Assembly: GCF_901875635.1 (NCBI RefSeq)
Contig: NZ_CABFMN010000071.1
Span: 1 to 64,000, forward strand
Direction of reading: 5' to 3'
Source: Xylophilus ampelinus
GTDB taxonomy: Bacteria > Pseudomonadota > Gammaproteobacteria > Burkholderiales > Burkholderiaceae_C
DNA length: 64,000 nt
Shown here: piece by piece, positions 20,995 to 28,120 of the stretch
How positions within the stretch are numbered: position 1 is the first letter of the stretch
Layout: each line of letters starts with the position of its first letter
Translations under genes and position numbers: made by a program
The notes under the pieces: model-generated
Databases searched by the model: none
Seen by the model: the letters and a program-made list of their open reading frames with translations, nothing else
Told to the model about the DNA's origin: nothing

Positions 20995-21771
20995 CTAGCC
21001 GCGCGTTCGCGACGCGGGGCGCTTCGCGGCCGCGGCCTTCTTGGCCGGGGCCTTGCGGGCCGGCGCCTTGGCGGCGGCCTTCTTCTTAGGAGCCGACGCC
21101 TTGGCGCCGGGCTTGGCGGGCGGGGCCGCACCTTGCGGCGGCATGCCGGGCATCTTCAGCTGCGACGCGTCCTGCAAGGCGTTGCTCGCGATCTGCTGGA
21201 ACTGCTGCGTGAGCGAATTCCACCACTGCAGCGGATCGATGACGCCCGGCGCATCGCCGGCCGGCTTGTCCGCAGCAGTGCCGGCGGATGCGCCCTTTGG
21301 CGCGCGCGCGGCCGCGGGGGCCGGGCCGACCGGGGGTGCATCCTCGTCCTCCACGGGCTCCTCGTCGACCTCCGGCGCGGGCGACGGCGACGGCGCAGCC
21401 GCAGGAGGCGCGCTGCCCGCCGCATCGCGCACTGCCGCGGCGGCGCTGGCGGTGGAACGGGTGAAGGCGTTGGCCAGGTCCTCCATGCGCACATTCATGC
21501 CGCGCAGGGTGGACAGCGTCATCTTCTGCACCTCCAGCGCCTGGATGGTGGCCTTGAGCGCGTGCACGTTCTGCTCGAGCCAGTACTGCACGGTCTTCAG
21601 TTCGTTGATGCGCTTGTCGAGCTCTTCCACGCTGAGCGTGGGCGCCACCCAGTTCGACAGGCTGGGCAGCCCCGGCACCGTCCCGCTGGCCGCCGCGCCC
21701 GTGAGGCTCTTCAGGAAATCGAATCCCGGGACGAGCTGGCTGAAGGCGAAGGGTTTGGCGGCTTCGGTCAT
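20995..21771 (-). CDS. phaM: PHA granule regulator PhaM
   Basis: 258 residues. In Ralstonia, PhaM binds PHB synthase PhaC, activates it and tethers granules to the nucleoid. The signature N-terminal half is present: FAFSQLVPGFDFLKSL, NWVAPTLSVEELDKRINELK, VQYWLEQNVHALKATIQAL, a helical region likely to oligomerise. A Pro/Ala/acid linker follows (~115-180), then VIDPLQWWNSLTQQFQQI and a histone-like Lys/Ala/Pro C-terminus (PAKKAAAAKRPASRTRG) expected to bind DNA. Two phasin-like genes at 52.5-53.6 kb support PHA metabolism in this organism. The palindrome at 21954-21995 lies in its 5' region. Confidence 0.85.
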   Translation of the reverse strand: MTEAAKPFAFSQLVPGFDFLKSLTGAAASGTVPGLPSLSNWVAPTLSVEELDKRINELKTVQYWLEQNVHALKATIQALEVQKMTLSTLRGMNVRMEDLANAFTRSTASAAAAVRDAAGSAPPAAAPSPSPAPEVDEEPVEDEDAPPVGPAPAAARAPKGASAGTAADKPAGDAPGVIDPLQWWNSLTQQFQQIASNALQDASQLKMPGMPPQGAAPPAKPGAKASAPKKKAAAKAPARKAPAKKAAAAKRPASRTRG

Positions 21772-21953
21772 GGGGGTCTCCTGGGGTGTGGTTCTTGGGC
21801 CGGGACGAGTCGTGCCAGCTTAACCCGACTGCCGTGCGCCCGAAGTCGGACATGCCCCTGCGCCCCGAGGCGCATCCGCCCCGCCAGGTACGCCGCAGAC
21901 CCGGGCGCCGCTCGGGCGCGTACCGGATCGCCTTCAAGGCATCACCATCCACG

Positions 21954-21995
21954 CTGAGCCTGTCGAAGCGCCGCGTGAGGCTTCGACAGGCTCAG
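21954..21995. repeat. GAGCCTGTCGAAG palindrome, copy F1
   Basis: CTGAGCCTGTCGAAGC, a 10-base loop, then GCTTCGACAGGCTCAG: a perfect 16-bp stem. This palindrome is a widespread bacterial intergenic repeat. It lies between phaM and the PCuAC gene, downstream of neither gene's 3' end. A half copy occurs at 32487-32506. Confidence 0.85.
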
Positions 21996-22031
21996 CCCGA
22001 ACGGCTCATCTTGATCCGACGCCTTTCGGCA

Positions 22032-22508
22032 TCAGTGCTTGTGTGCGGCCATGCCCGGCGCGCCGGCCTGCACGGGTACCTGCAGCGCCAGCGTGCTCTT
22101 CACGCCCTTGGCATCCTCGAAGGTGAGCGTGAGCGGGACGCTTCCACCGACGCGGATGGGCTGCTGCAGGTCCATGAGCATCAGGTGGTAGCCGCCCGGC
22201 TTGAGCTCGACGGCCTGGCGGGCGGGCAGGTCGAGCGCGGGCACGCCGCGCATCTTCATGGTGTCGCCCTCCATCTTCATCTCGTGCACCTCGGCCACGC
22301 CGGCCACGGGCGTGGCGACGCCGACCAGCTTGAGCGGCGCCTGCGCCGTGAGCTTCATGAAGGCGCCCGTGCCGCTCTGGCCCGGCACGGCGGCACGCAC
22401 CCAGGCGCCGCTCGCCTCCACCGGCGCGGCATTCTGGGCAAAAACAGCCACAGCGGCCGCGGACAGGGCGCAGGCAGCTACGAATTTGATAGCAAACGAG
22501 GAGTTCAT
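22032..22508 (-). CDS. Periplasmic copper chaperone, PCu(A)C family
   Basis: 158 residues. PCuAC proteins bind Cu(I) in the periplasm and deliver it, for example to cytochrome oxidase. The Met/His ligand set is visible as VHEMKMEGDTMKMR (~77-90) and GGYHLMLMDLQQP; the C-terminus AAHKH adds two His. The signal peptide (~1-25, FAIKFVAACALSAAAVAVFA then AQ) is encoded by family-A repeat copy A4. The PCuAC domain is nearly identical in its core to the C-terminal half of the fusion protein encoded upstream, so the two are duplicates. Last gene of the minus-strand copper locus. Confidence 0.92.
   Translation of the reverse strand: MNSSFAIKFVAACALSAAAVAVFAQNAAPVEASGAWVRAAVPGQSGTGAFMKLTAQAPLKLVGVATPVAGVAEVHEMKMEGDTMKMRGVPALDLPARQAVELKPGGYHLMLMDLQQPIRVGGSVPLTLTFEDAKGVKSTLALQVPVQAGAPGMAAHKH
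22437..22497 (-). repeat. Dispersed 35-nt-core repeat, copy A4 (signal peptide)
   Basis: In the gene's sense direction: TTTGCTATCAAATTC, core TAGCTGCC...GTGGCT (35 nt; last block diverged), GTTTTTGCCC. It encodes residues ~5-24 of the PCuAC precursor. Confidence 0.7.
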
Positions 22509-22548
22509 GCTCGAGTTCCTGAAGGAGAAGAAGCGGGACGAAAAGGGC

Positions 22549-22806
22549 TCAGTCCCTGGCCGGCGGCGGACGCCCGACGGCCACGCTGATGAGGTAGTTG
22601 CCGGTCTGCGTGCAGACCTCGACCCAGCGGGTGAGCGCGCGGTCGGTGGAGCCGTCGGTCTCGGTCACGAAGCGAAGCGCCGCCAGGCCGAGCGCCGTGC
22701 CGGCGACCGACACCACGACCAGCACGGCGAGCGCGCGCGCCATGCGCCATGCGCGCGAACGCGGCGGCGGCGTGGCGCTCGGAGCGTCGGAAGGCGGCGT
22801 CGTCAT
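22549..22806 (-). CDS. Small single-pass membrane protein of the copper locus
   Basis: 85 residues from ATG 22806 (an upstream in-frame ATG at 22854 would overlap the fusion gene). A Pro/Ser/Arg-rich cytoplasmic N-terminus is followed by one transmembrane helix (~23-45, ALAVLVVVSVAGTALGLAAL) and a short domain with TRWVEVCTQTGNYLISVAVG. I do not recognise the family. Its position between two PCuAC-type genes on the same strand suggests a copper-related role, by context only. Confidence 0.6.
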   Translation of the reverse strand: MTTPPSDAPSATPPPRSRAWRMARALAVLVVVSVAGTALGLAALRFVTETDGSTDRALTRWVEVCTQTGNYLISVAVGRPPPARD

Positions 22807-22837
22807 GCGGCCACTGTCGGTTGCGGCGCGGGCCCGG

Positions 22838-23740
22838 TCAATGCTTGTGCGCATGGCCGCCCGGGTCGCCCGCGCCGCCGGCCGGCACGGTCATGACCGG
22901 GGCCTGCACGAGCAGCGTGCTCCGGGTGCCCTTGGCGTCTTCGAAGGTCAGCGTCAGCGGGATGCCGCCGCCCGCGGCGATCGGCTGCTTCAGGTCCATC
23001 AGCATCAGGTGGTAACCGCCGGGCTTGAGTTCCACCGTCTGGCGCGCGGGCAGGTCGAGCGCTGCAAGGGCGCGCATCTTCATGGTGTCGCCCTCCATCT
23101 TCATCTCGTGCACTTCGGCCACGCCGGCCGCGGGCGTGGCGACGCCGACGAGCCTGAGCGGCACGCCGGCCGCGAGTTTCATGAAGCCGCCGGTGCCGCT
23201 CTGGCCCGGCACCGCGGCGCGCACCCAGGCGCCGCTGGCGTCGACCAGCGTGCTGCCAGGTGCCACCACGTTCAGGCGTGCGGCCGGAAAAGGCAGCTTC
23301 TCGCCTGCCGTGCCGGTGGGCAGCTGCGCCCAGTCGGCGCTGCCGACGTCGCAGGTCTGCAGCACGGCGAAGTACAACGGGCCGGGCGCGGCCGGCAGCG
23401 TGCCGCGCAGGACGAACTCGCTCTTCCGGTCGCCGGGGAGGGCATGCGCGGGGCTGTCGACGGTCCAGCGGACGGTGCCACCTGCGGAAGCGCCGCCGCG
23501 TTCGATGTCGATCTTCCAGCCGGCGCGGGCCGGCACGTCCTGCAGCACGAAGCCGCGCGGCAGGCGCACCATGAGGCCGGTCGTGCTGCGCGCGTCCTTG
23601 CAGGCATGGCCGACCTGGAAGGCGGCGTCGTAGGCGCTGCCGGCCACGGCCGGGCCGGGTTGCAGGACCACATGGGCAAAAGAGGCTGCACCGCCCGTCA
23701 GCATTGCGGAAGCAGCTATCGTTTTGAGAGCAAATTTCAT
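22838..23740 (-). CDS. DUF1775 (YcnI-like) - PCu(A)C fusion protein
   Basis: 300-residue secreted protein. The signal peptide (~1-22, FALKTIAASAMLTGGAASFA) is encoded by repeat copy A5. The mature protein starts at the conserved His (HVVLQPGPAVAGSAYDAAF), the predicted copper ligand of YcnI/DUF1775 domains; cleavage should expose it. DUF1775 spans ~23-165 (CKDARSTTGLMVRLPRGF, GWKIDIERG). PCuAC spans ~170-290 (GAWVRAAVPGQSGTG, VHEMKMEGDTMKMR, GGYHLMLMDLKQP), ending in a His-rich GGHAHKH tail. DUF1775 and PCuAC are usually separate neighbouring genes; here they are joined. It lies 23 bp downstream of the TonB receptor gene and is likely co-transcribed with it. Confidence 0.9.
   Translation of the reverse strand: MKFALKTIAASAMLTGGAASFAHVVLQPGPAVAGSAYDAAFQVGHACKDARSTTGLMVRLPRGFVLQDVPARAGWKIDIERGGASAGGTVRWTVDSPAHALPGDRKSEFVLRGTLPAAPGPLYFAVLQTCDVGSADWAQLPTGTAGEKLPFPAARLNVVAPGSTLVDASGAWVRAAVPGQSGTGGFMKLAAGVPLRLVGVATPAAGVAEVHEMKMEGDTMKMRALAALDLPARQTVELKPGGYHLMLMDLKQPIAAGGGIPLTLTFEDAKGTRSTLLVQAPVMTVPAGGAGDPGGHAHKH
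23674..23737 (-). repeat. Dispersed 35-nt-core repeat, copy A5 (signal peptide)
   Basis: Sense direction: TTTGCTCTCAAAACG, core TAGCTGCTTCC...GGTGCAGCC (35 nt), TCTTTTGCCC. It encodes essentially the whole signal peptide of the DUF1775-PCuAC protein, in the same frame as copies A2, A4 and A7. Confidence 0.8.
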
Positions 23741-23763
23741 CACTTTGGCTCCTGAGGTCCAGA

Positions 23764-26124
23764 TCACAGGTCCCACTTCAGCGACGCCGTGTACGTGCGC
23801 TGCGGATAGGGGTGGAAGTTCCAGTACTGGTCGTTGTTGGCGTTGTCGATGCCGAAAGACGCGGACCACTGGCGCGTGATCTGGTAGCGCACGCGCAGGT
23901 CGACGGTGAAGTACTTGCTGGCGCCGAAGTAGGCATTGGCGTTGACGTCGCTGTTGTCCAGGTTCGAGTACTGCCGGCCGCTGTAGCGCGCCGCCACGGT
24001 GAAGGCCCAGCGGCCATCCAGAGCCGGGGGCTTGTAGGTGGCATAGACCGTGGAGCGCCAGCGCGGCACGCGCGGCTGCCACTTGCCGACGCTGGCCGGG
24101 TTGTTGGCATTGGCCACCGTCTTCGAATCGGCATACGTGAGGCTCGCGCCCAGGTCCACGCCCTTGAAGCCCCAGGCCGCGAAGACGTCGGTGCCGGTGT
24201 AGGCCAGTTCGAGGCCGGTGGTGCGCACCTTGTCGACGTTCTGCACGCGCGAGACGGTGCTGTTGGGGATTGGCTGGCTGTAGAGCGCGTCTTTCGTGGT
24301 TTCGTGGAACAGCGTGGCGCGGGCCAGGCCATTGCCCAGGTCCTTCTCCAGGCTCAGCTCGCCCGTCCACGACTTCTCGGGCTTGAGCGTCGGGTCGTTG
24401 ATGAAGGACAGCGCACCGCCCGAGGTGGCGCCGTAGAGTTCGCCCACGGTGGGGAAGCGCACCGCGCGGCCGACCGAGGCCTTGAGCACGGTGTCGGACG
24501 CCACTTGCCAGGCCAGCGCCGCCTTGGGCGAGAGGTGCGATTCGCTGCGCTCGCCGTAGCGCTGCAGGCTGCTGGCCGTGGCAGTGAAGCCGCTCGAGGC
24601 CTTCCAGTCTTCCCAGCGCAGGCCGAGCACCGCCTTCCAGTCGGGGGCGAAGCGCCACGCGTCCTGCACCCAGGCGCTGGTGGTCTGCGTGCGGCCGCCG
24701 ACATCACTCACCACCGACAACGGGTTGGCTGGCCCTGCGAGCCAACTGCCCAGCACGTTGTTCTTGTCGATCGCGAGCTTGTAGCTGTCGCGACCGATGC
24801 CGAAGTCGACGATGTGTGCGCCCTGCGGGCCGCCCGGGCGCCAGGTGCCCTTGAGCGCCAGCGTGTTCCAGCCCGTGCCGTTCTGGTCCTGCAGCGTGCC
24901 GGCGCCGCCGAAGGCCGCGAGTGGCAGCGCCACGGTGGGCGCGCGCTGCTGGTCCTTGCGGTAGTCGTAGAGGCTCGCGGCGACTTCCCAGTCGAAGACG
25001 CCATTCGTCCGGCTCTTCACCGACAGGCCGTGCATCACGTGCGTCTGGTCGTCGTTGGTGAGCGGGAAGGCCGTGGGGGCCAGCGTGTAGCTGCGCCCGA
25101 GGATGTTGACGGTGCCGCTGTAGATCGGCAGGACGTTGGCCCCGGCCAGATAGCTCTGCGGACGCCCCTCGCCGGTGTTCTGCCACCAGCCCAGCGTGTA
25201 GGTGGCGCGCATGGTGGGGGAGAAGTCGTAGGCCAGCTTCAGCTTGGCCTGGTCCTGCACCGTGTGGTACGCGGTGCCGGTCCCCAGGATGTACCAGGGC
25301 GTGTTGGTGGTGTTGAGTCCGCCGACGTAGCCCGTCACTGGCGTGCCGGCCGAGCCCGCACGGCCCGAAGCGGCCGTGGCTGTGGTGAAGGTCAGCGGCT
25401 GGCCCTCGCTGTCGGTGCGCGACAGGTGCAGCCACCACGACCAGTCACCCGCCTTGCTGCCCAGCGAGGCGCTGGTCTGCCAGCTGTCGAAGGTCTGGCG
25501 GGTGTTGTACAGGTCGTTGGGCTGCGAGGAATAGCCGGCGCTCACGTGCGCCTCGAACTGCGTCGGCATGCGCGTCACGTAGTCGACCACCGCGCCGGCC
25601 GAGTTGCCGGGGTAGGCGGCCGAGAAGGGGCCGTACATCACGTCGACGCGCTCGATCTCCTCGGGCGACACCAGCCCCCAGCGCGGCGCGTAGTTGGTGC
25701 CGTTGGCGATGCCGTTGCCCAGGTAGTTGGAGAGAAGGATGCCGTCGGCATACACGGCCGAGCGCGCGCTGTTGCCGGTGCCCGAGGCACGGGTGGACAG
25801 GATGGCGTGGTTGTAGTCGCCGATGTAGCGCTTGCGCACCAGCAGGCTGGGCAGGTACTTGAGCGCGTCCTCGCTGTCGGTGGCGTTGATGCGCGTGTCG
25901 ATCTCCTCGCGCGTCACGCCTTCGATGGTGGTGGGAATCTGCGTCGGCAGCGAGGTCGGCTGGCCGCCGGTGACGGTGACGATGCCCAGCGACTTGGTGC
26001 GCTCGGGCGCGTCGTCGGCGGGGGCGGCCTGCTGGGCCATGGCCGAACTCGCCAAGCTGCAGCCGCAGGCGACGACGGGAACTGCGGCGACGCCGACGGC
26101 GCGCGACAGCACGGATCTCTTCAT
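23764..26124 (-). CDS. TonB-dependent outer-membrane receptor, probably copper
   Basis: 786 residues. Signal peptide ~1-30 ending SSAMAQ. The plug domain (~45-175) has VTREEIDTRINATDSEDALKY-like text, YIGDYNHAILSTRASGTGNS and VDVMYGPFSAAYPGNSAGAV. A 22-strand barrel follows and ends in the terminal aromatic pattern YTASLKWDL. The plug wording and the neighbours (DUF1775-PCuAC fusion, PCuAC, DUF2946) match copper-associated receptors of betaproteobacteria, so copper or a copper complex is the most likely substrate. The ligand itself cannot be proven from sequence. Probably the first or second gene of the copper operon, after the DUF2946-like gene. Confidence 0.9.
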   Translation of the reverse strand: MKRSVLSRAVGVAAVPVVACGCSLASSAMAQQAAPADDAPERTKSLGIVTVTGGQPTSLPTQIPTTIEGVTREEIDTRINATDSEDALKYLPSLLVRKRYIGDYNHAILSTRASGTGNSARSAVYADGILLSNYLGNGIANGTNYAPRWGLVSPEEIERVDVMYGPFSAAYPGNSAGAVVDYVTRMPTQFEAHVSAGYSSQPNDLYNTRQTFDSWQTSASLGSKAGDWSWWLHLSRTDSEGQPLTFTTATAASGRAGSAGTPVTGYVGGLNTTNTPWYILGTGTAYHTVQDQAKLKLAYDFSPTMRATYTLGWWQNTGEGRPQSYLAGANVLPIYSGTVNILGRSYTLAPTAFPLTNDDQTHVMHGLSVKSRTNGVFDWEVAASLYDYRKDQQRAPTVALPLAAFGGAGTLQDQNGTGWNTLALKGTWRPGGPQGAHIVDFGIGRDSYKLAIDKNNVLGSWLAGPANPLSVVSDVGGRTQTTSAWVQDAWRFAPDWKAVLGLRWEDWKASSGFTATASSLQRYGERSESHLSPKAALAWQVASDTVLKASVGRAVRFPTVGELYGATSGGALSFINDPTLKPEKSWTGELSLEKDLGNGLARATLFHETTKDALYSQPIPNSTVSRVQNVDKVRTTGLELAYTGTDVFAAWGFKGVDLGASLTYADSKTVANANNPASVGKWQPRVPRWRSTVYATYKPPALDGRWAFTVAARYSGRQYSNLDNSDVNANAYFGASKYFTVDLRVRYQITRQWSASFGIDNANNDQYWNFHPYPQRTYTASLKWDL

Positions 26125-26172
26125 GAATGAACCTTCTGCGGCCCCCTGCGTGCGGGGCCGCGACTTGCGAAT

Positions 26173-26229
26173 GAAATCGCGCCGCAGCGCCCGTGGGACG
26201 GGCGCAAGGCGCTACGAAATCAATAGCAA
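26173..26229 (-). repeat. Dispersed 35-nt-core repeat, copy A6 (intergenic)
   Basis: Minus-strand order: TTGCTATTGATTTCG, core TAGCGCCTTGCGCCCG...CTGCGGCG (35 nt), CGATTTCAT. It lies between the DUF2946-like gene and the TonB receptor gene, so the operon would transcribe through it. Confidence 0.75.
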
Positions 26230-26230
26230 A

Positions 26231-26593
26231 TCAGAGGGCAGGAGGCCCGCGCGCCGGCAGCGGCGCGGCGGTGGCCGCGGCGATGCGCGCGGCGGGGATG
26301 GACTGCAGCGCATGCCCGAGCGGCTGCGGCTGGGGCAGCTGCACGACGGGTGGCGCCGGCGGCGGCGCGCCGGTCAGCACGCACAGGGGGCAGTCGAGGT
26401 GCGAGCCGCCCAGCTCCTGCGCGCCGTCGTCGGTCTTGACGACCACCTTCACGGCACCGGCGCTGGAGCACACCACTTCCATGGCCTGCGGGTTGACCAC
26501 CGGCGAGGCGACCGCGGCGCCCAGCGACAGCACGAACCACAGCAGCACGAGGCGGCCGAGCTGGATCACGCGGAGGCGGGGCAGGACAGGCAT
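26231..26593 (-). CDS. DUF2946-like small exported protein
   Basis: 120 residues. N-terminal hydrophobic segment (~14-30, LVLLWFVLSLGAAVASPVV). A central motif GGSHLDCPLCV with CxxC-type Cys and His fits metal-associated DUF2946 proteins, and two Cys/Ser positions occur in VVCSSAGAVK. The Pro-rich C-terminal half is low complexity. DUF2946 genes commonly sit beside copper TonB receptors, as here. Likely located at or outside the inner membrane. Stop codon directly abuts repeat copy A6. Confidence 0.7.
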   Translation of the reverse strand: MPVLPRLRVIQLGRLVLLWFVLSLGAAVASPVVNPQAMEVVCSSAGAVKVVVKTDDGAQELGGSHLDCPLCVLTGAPPPAPPVVQLPQPQPLGHALQSIPAARIAAATAAPLPARGPPAL

Positions 26594-26621
26594 GGGAAGG
26601 CGCGATTATGCGGCGGCCCCG

Positions 26622-27635
26622 TCAGCGCGGCGCCGCAGACGCCGGCACGACCTGCGTGACGGTGAAGCCGCGCTCGGCCAGGAGCTTGACCAGCCCTTGC
26701 GGCCCCACCATGTGCAGCGCGCCCACGGCGGCGAAGACGCGCTGGCCGCGCTCGTGCAGGGCCGCGATGCCGTCGGCCAGGTGCGGGTTGCGGTCGTCGA
26801 GCAGCCTTTTCATCATGGCGCGCTCGGCCGGGGTCTGCATGCATTCGCACCAGCGTTCGTAGTCGGCCAGGCGCGGCAGGTCGCCGCGCGACCACATGTC
26901 GGCCAGCTCGAGCATGCGCTGGCGCAGCTTGCCGTTCTCGAGTTCGTCAAGCGCGTCGTCGACCTGTTCGATCTCTTCGCGGGCGCTGTCGGCGGTGAAG
27001 AGCGCAAGCTGCGCCTGGACGCTCTCGAGCGCCACCAGCGGCAGCTTGGCGCGGCGCGCGTAGCCGGCCAGCACGGTGTCGATGGCGAAGTCGGTGTACA
27101 GGCCGTCGGTGCGGGCCACGTAGCCGGCCAGCGCGGTGGTCTGCAGGATGGGCTGGAGCTTGAGCTGCGGGTCGCCGGCCTCGCGCGCGCAGGCGGCGGC
27201 CCACTGGCGGTTGAGGCGATCGGCGCGCGCCGGCGTCATCACCTCGGCGCGCCGCACCGGATCGCCGGGCGCGAACAGCGGCTGCATGGCGTCGGTGTCG
27301 AGCGGGTCGAGTTCGAGCGCGACGGCGTCGCTCTGCCGCAGCGCCTGCGCGATGCGCGGCCCCGGCACCACCCAGGCGGCGCGGCCCAGGTGCAGGGTGC
27401 CGTAGAGCCAGGACGTGCGTCCGTCCTTCTCGATGCGCCAGAGGTAGCCCCGGTCGACCGGGCGGCGGCGCGCCTGCTCGAGCACCTGCGGCGTGAGGCG
27501 TGCTTCGGCCGTGGGCGGGCAGGCCGGTGCGGCGGGCGGCGCCGCTGCCGCCGTGCCGGCGAGGGCCAGCCCCCACAGCGCCGCGCGCACGGTGCGGACA
27601 GCGAATGTCTTCAGGATGGACAGAGAGGGCGGCAT
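26622..27635 (-). CDS. TraB/GumN family protein
   Basis: 337 residues from ATG 27635 (a GTG five codons upstream is less likely). Signal peptide ~1-27 (ALWGLALAGTAAA). The GumN/TraB core is visible: YLWRIEKDGRTSWLYGTLHLG, AVALELDPLD, FAIDTVLAGYARRAKLPLVALES and the C-terminal GQRVFAAVGALHMVGPQGLVKLL. The GTLH, ALE and GxxH motifs match the proposed metalloprotease-like active site of the TIKI/TraB superfamily. No operon partner is evident. Biological role unknown. Confidence 0.88.
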   Translation of the reverse strand: MPPSLSILKTFAVRTVRAALWGLALAGTAAAAPPAAPACPPTAEARLTPQVLEQARRRPVDRGYLWRIEKDGRTSWLYGTLHLGRAAWVVPGPRIAQALRQSDAVALELDPLDTDAMQPLFAPGDPVRRAEVMTPARADRLNRQWAAACAREAGDPQLKLQPILQTTALAGYVARTDGLYTDFAIDTVLAGYARRAKLPLVALESVQAQLALFTADSAREEIEQVDDALDELENGKLRQRMLELADMWSRGDLPRLADYERWCECMQTPAERAMMKRLLDDRNPHLADGIAALHERGQRVFAAVGALHMVGPQGLVKLLAERGFTVTQVVPASAAPR

Positions 27636-27706
27636 GGGTCGGGATCGCACACAACGGGCGGTAGGCCGCGATTCTCCTGCGGCGGGGCGCTGCCTATCAT
27701 CGCGCC

Positions 27707-28120
27707 ATGCACAGCATCTTCCACCTGGCCTTCAACGTGCGCGACCTCGACGCGGCGCGCCGCTTCTACGGCGGCGTGCTCGGCTGCGCAGAGGGGCGCA
27801 GCACCGACACCTGGGTCGACTTCGACTTCTTCGGCCACCAGATCTCGCTGCACCTGGGCGAGCCTTTCGCCACCGCGCGCACCGGCCACGTGGGCAACGT
27901 GCTGGTGCCGATGCCGCACTTCGGCCTCATCCTGCAACTGGACGACTGGCAGGCGCTGGCGCAGCGGCTGGAGGCCGCCGGCACCGATTTCGTGCTGAAG
28001 CCGCAGGTGCGCTTCGAGGGCCAGCCGGGCGAGCAATGGACGATGTTCTTCTGCGACCCCTTCGGCAATCCGATCGAGGTCAAGGGCTTCCGCTCGTTGG
28101 CGACGGTCTACGACAAGTGA
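27707..28120 (+). CDS. VOC (glyoxalase/bleomycin-resistance) family protein
   Basis: 137 residues with two beta-alpha-beta-beta-beta modules: MHSIFHLAFNVRDLDAARRF, FYGGVLGCAEG, DFFGHQISLHLGE, and the second module ending FCDPFGNPIEVKGF. The metal-site residues H (HLAF), H (GHQISLHL) and E (PIEVKG) are present, so it may bind a divalent metal. Substrate unknown. Its TGA stop overlaps the GTG start of the next gene (GTGA), which suggests translational coupling. Confidence 0.9.
   Translation: MHSIFHLAFNVRDLDAARRFYGGVLGCAEGRSTDTWVDFDFFGHQISLHLGEPFATARTGHVGNVLVPMPHFGLILQLDDWQALAQRLEAAGTDFVLKPQVRFEGQPGEQWTMFFCDPFGNPIEVKGFRSLATVYDK

Noticed and set aside
26231..26593. The overlapping alternative frame 26220-26540 as the gene
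   Set aside because: It lacks the hydrophobic N-terminus and the HLDCPLC motif and is Arg/Ala-rich shadow sequence.
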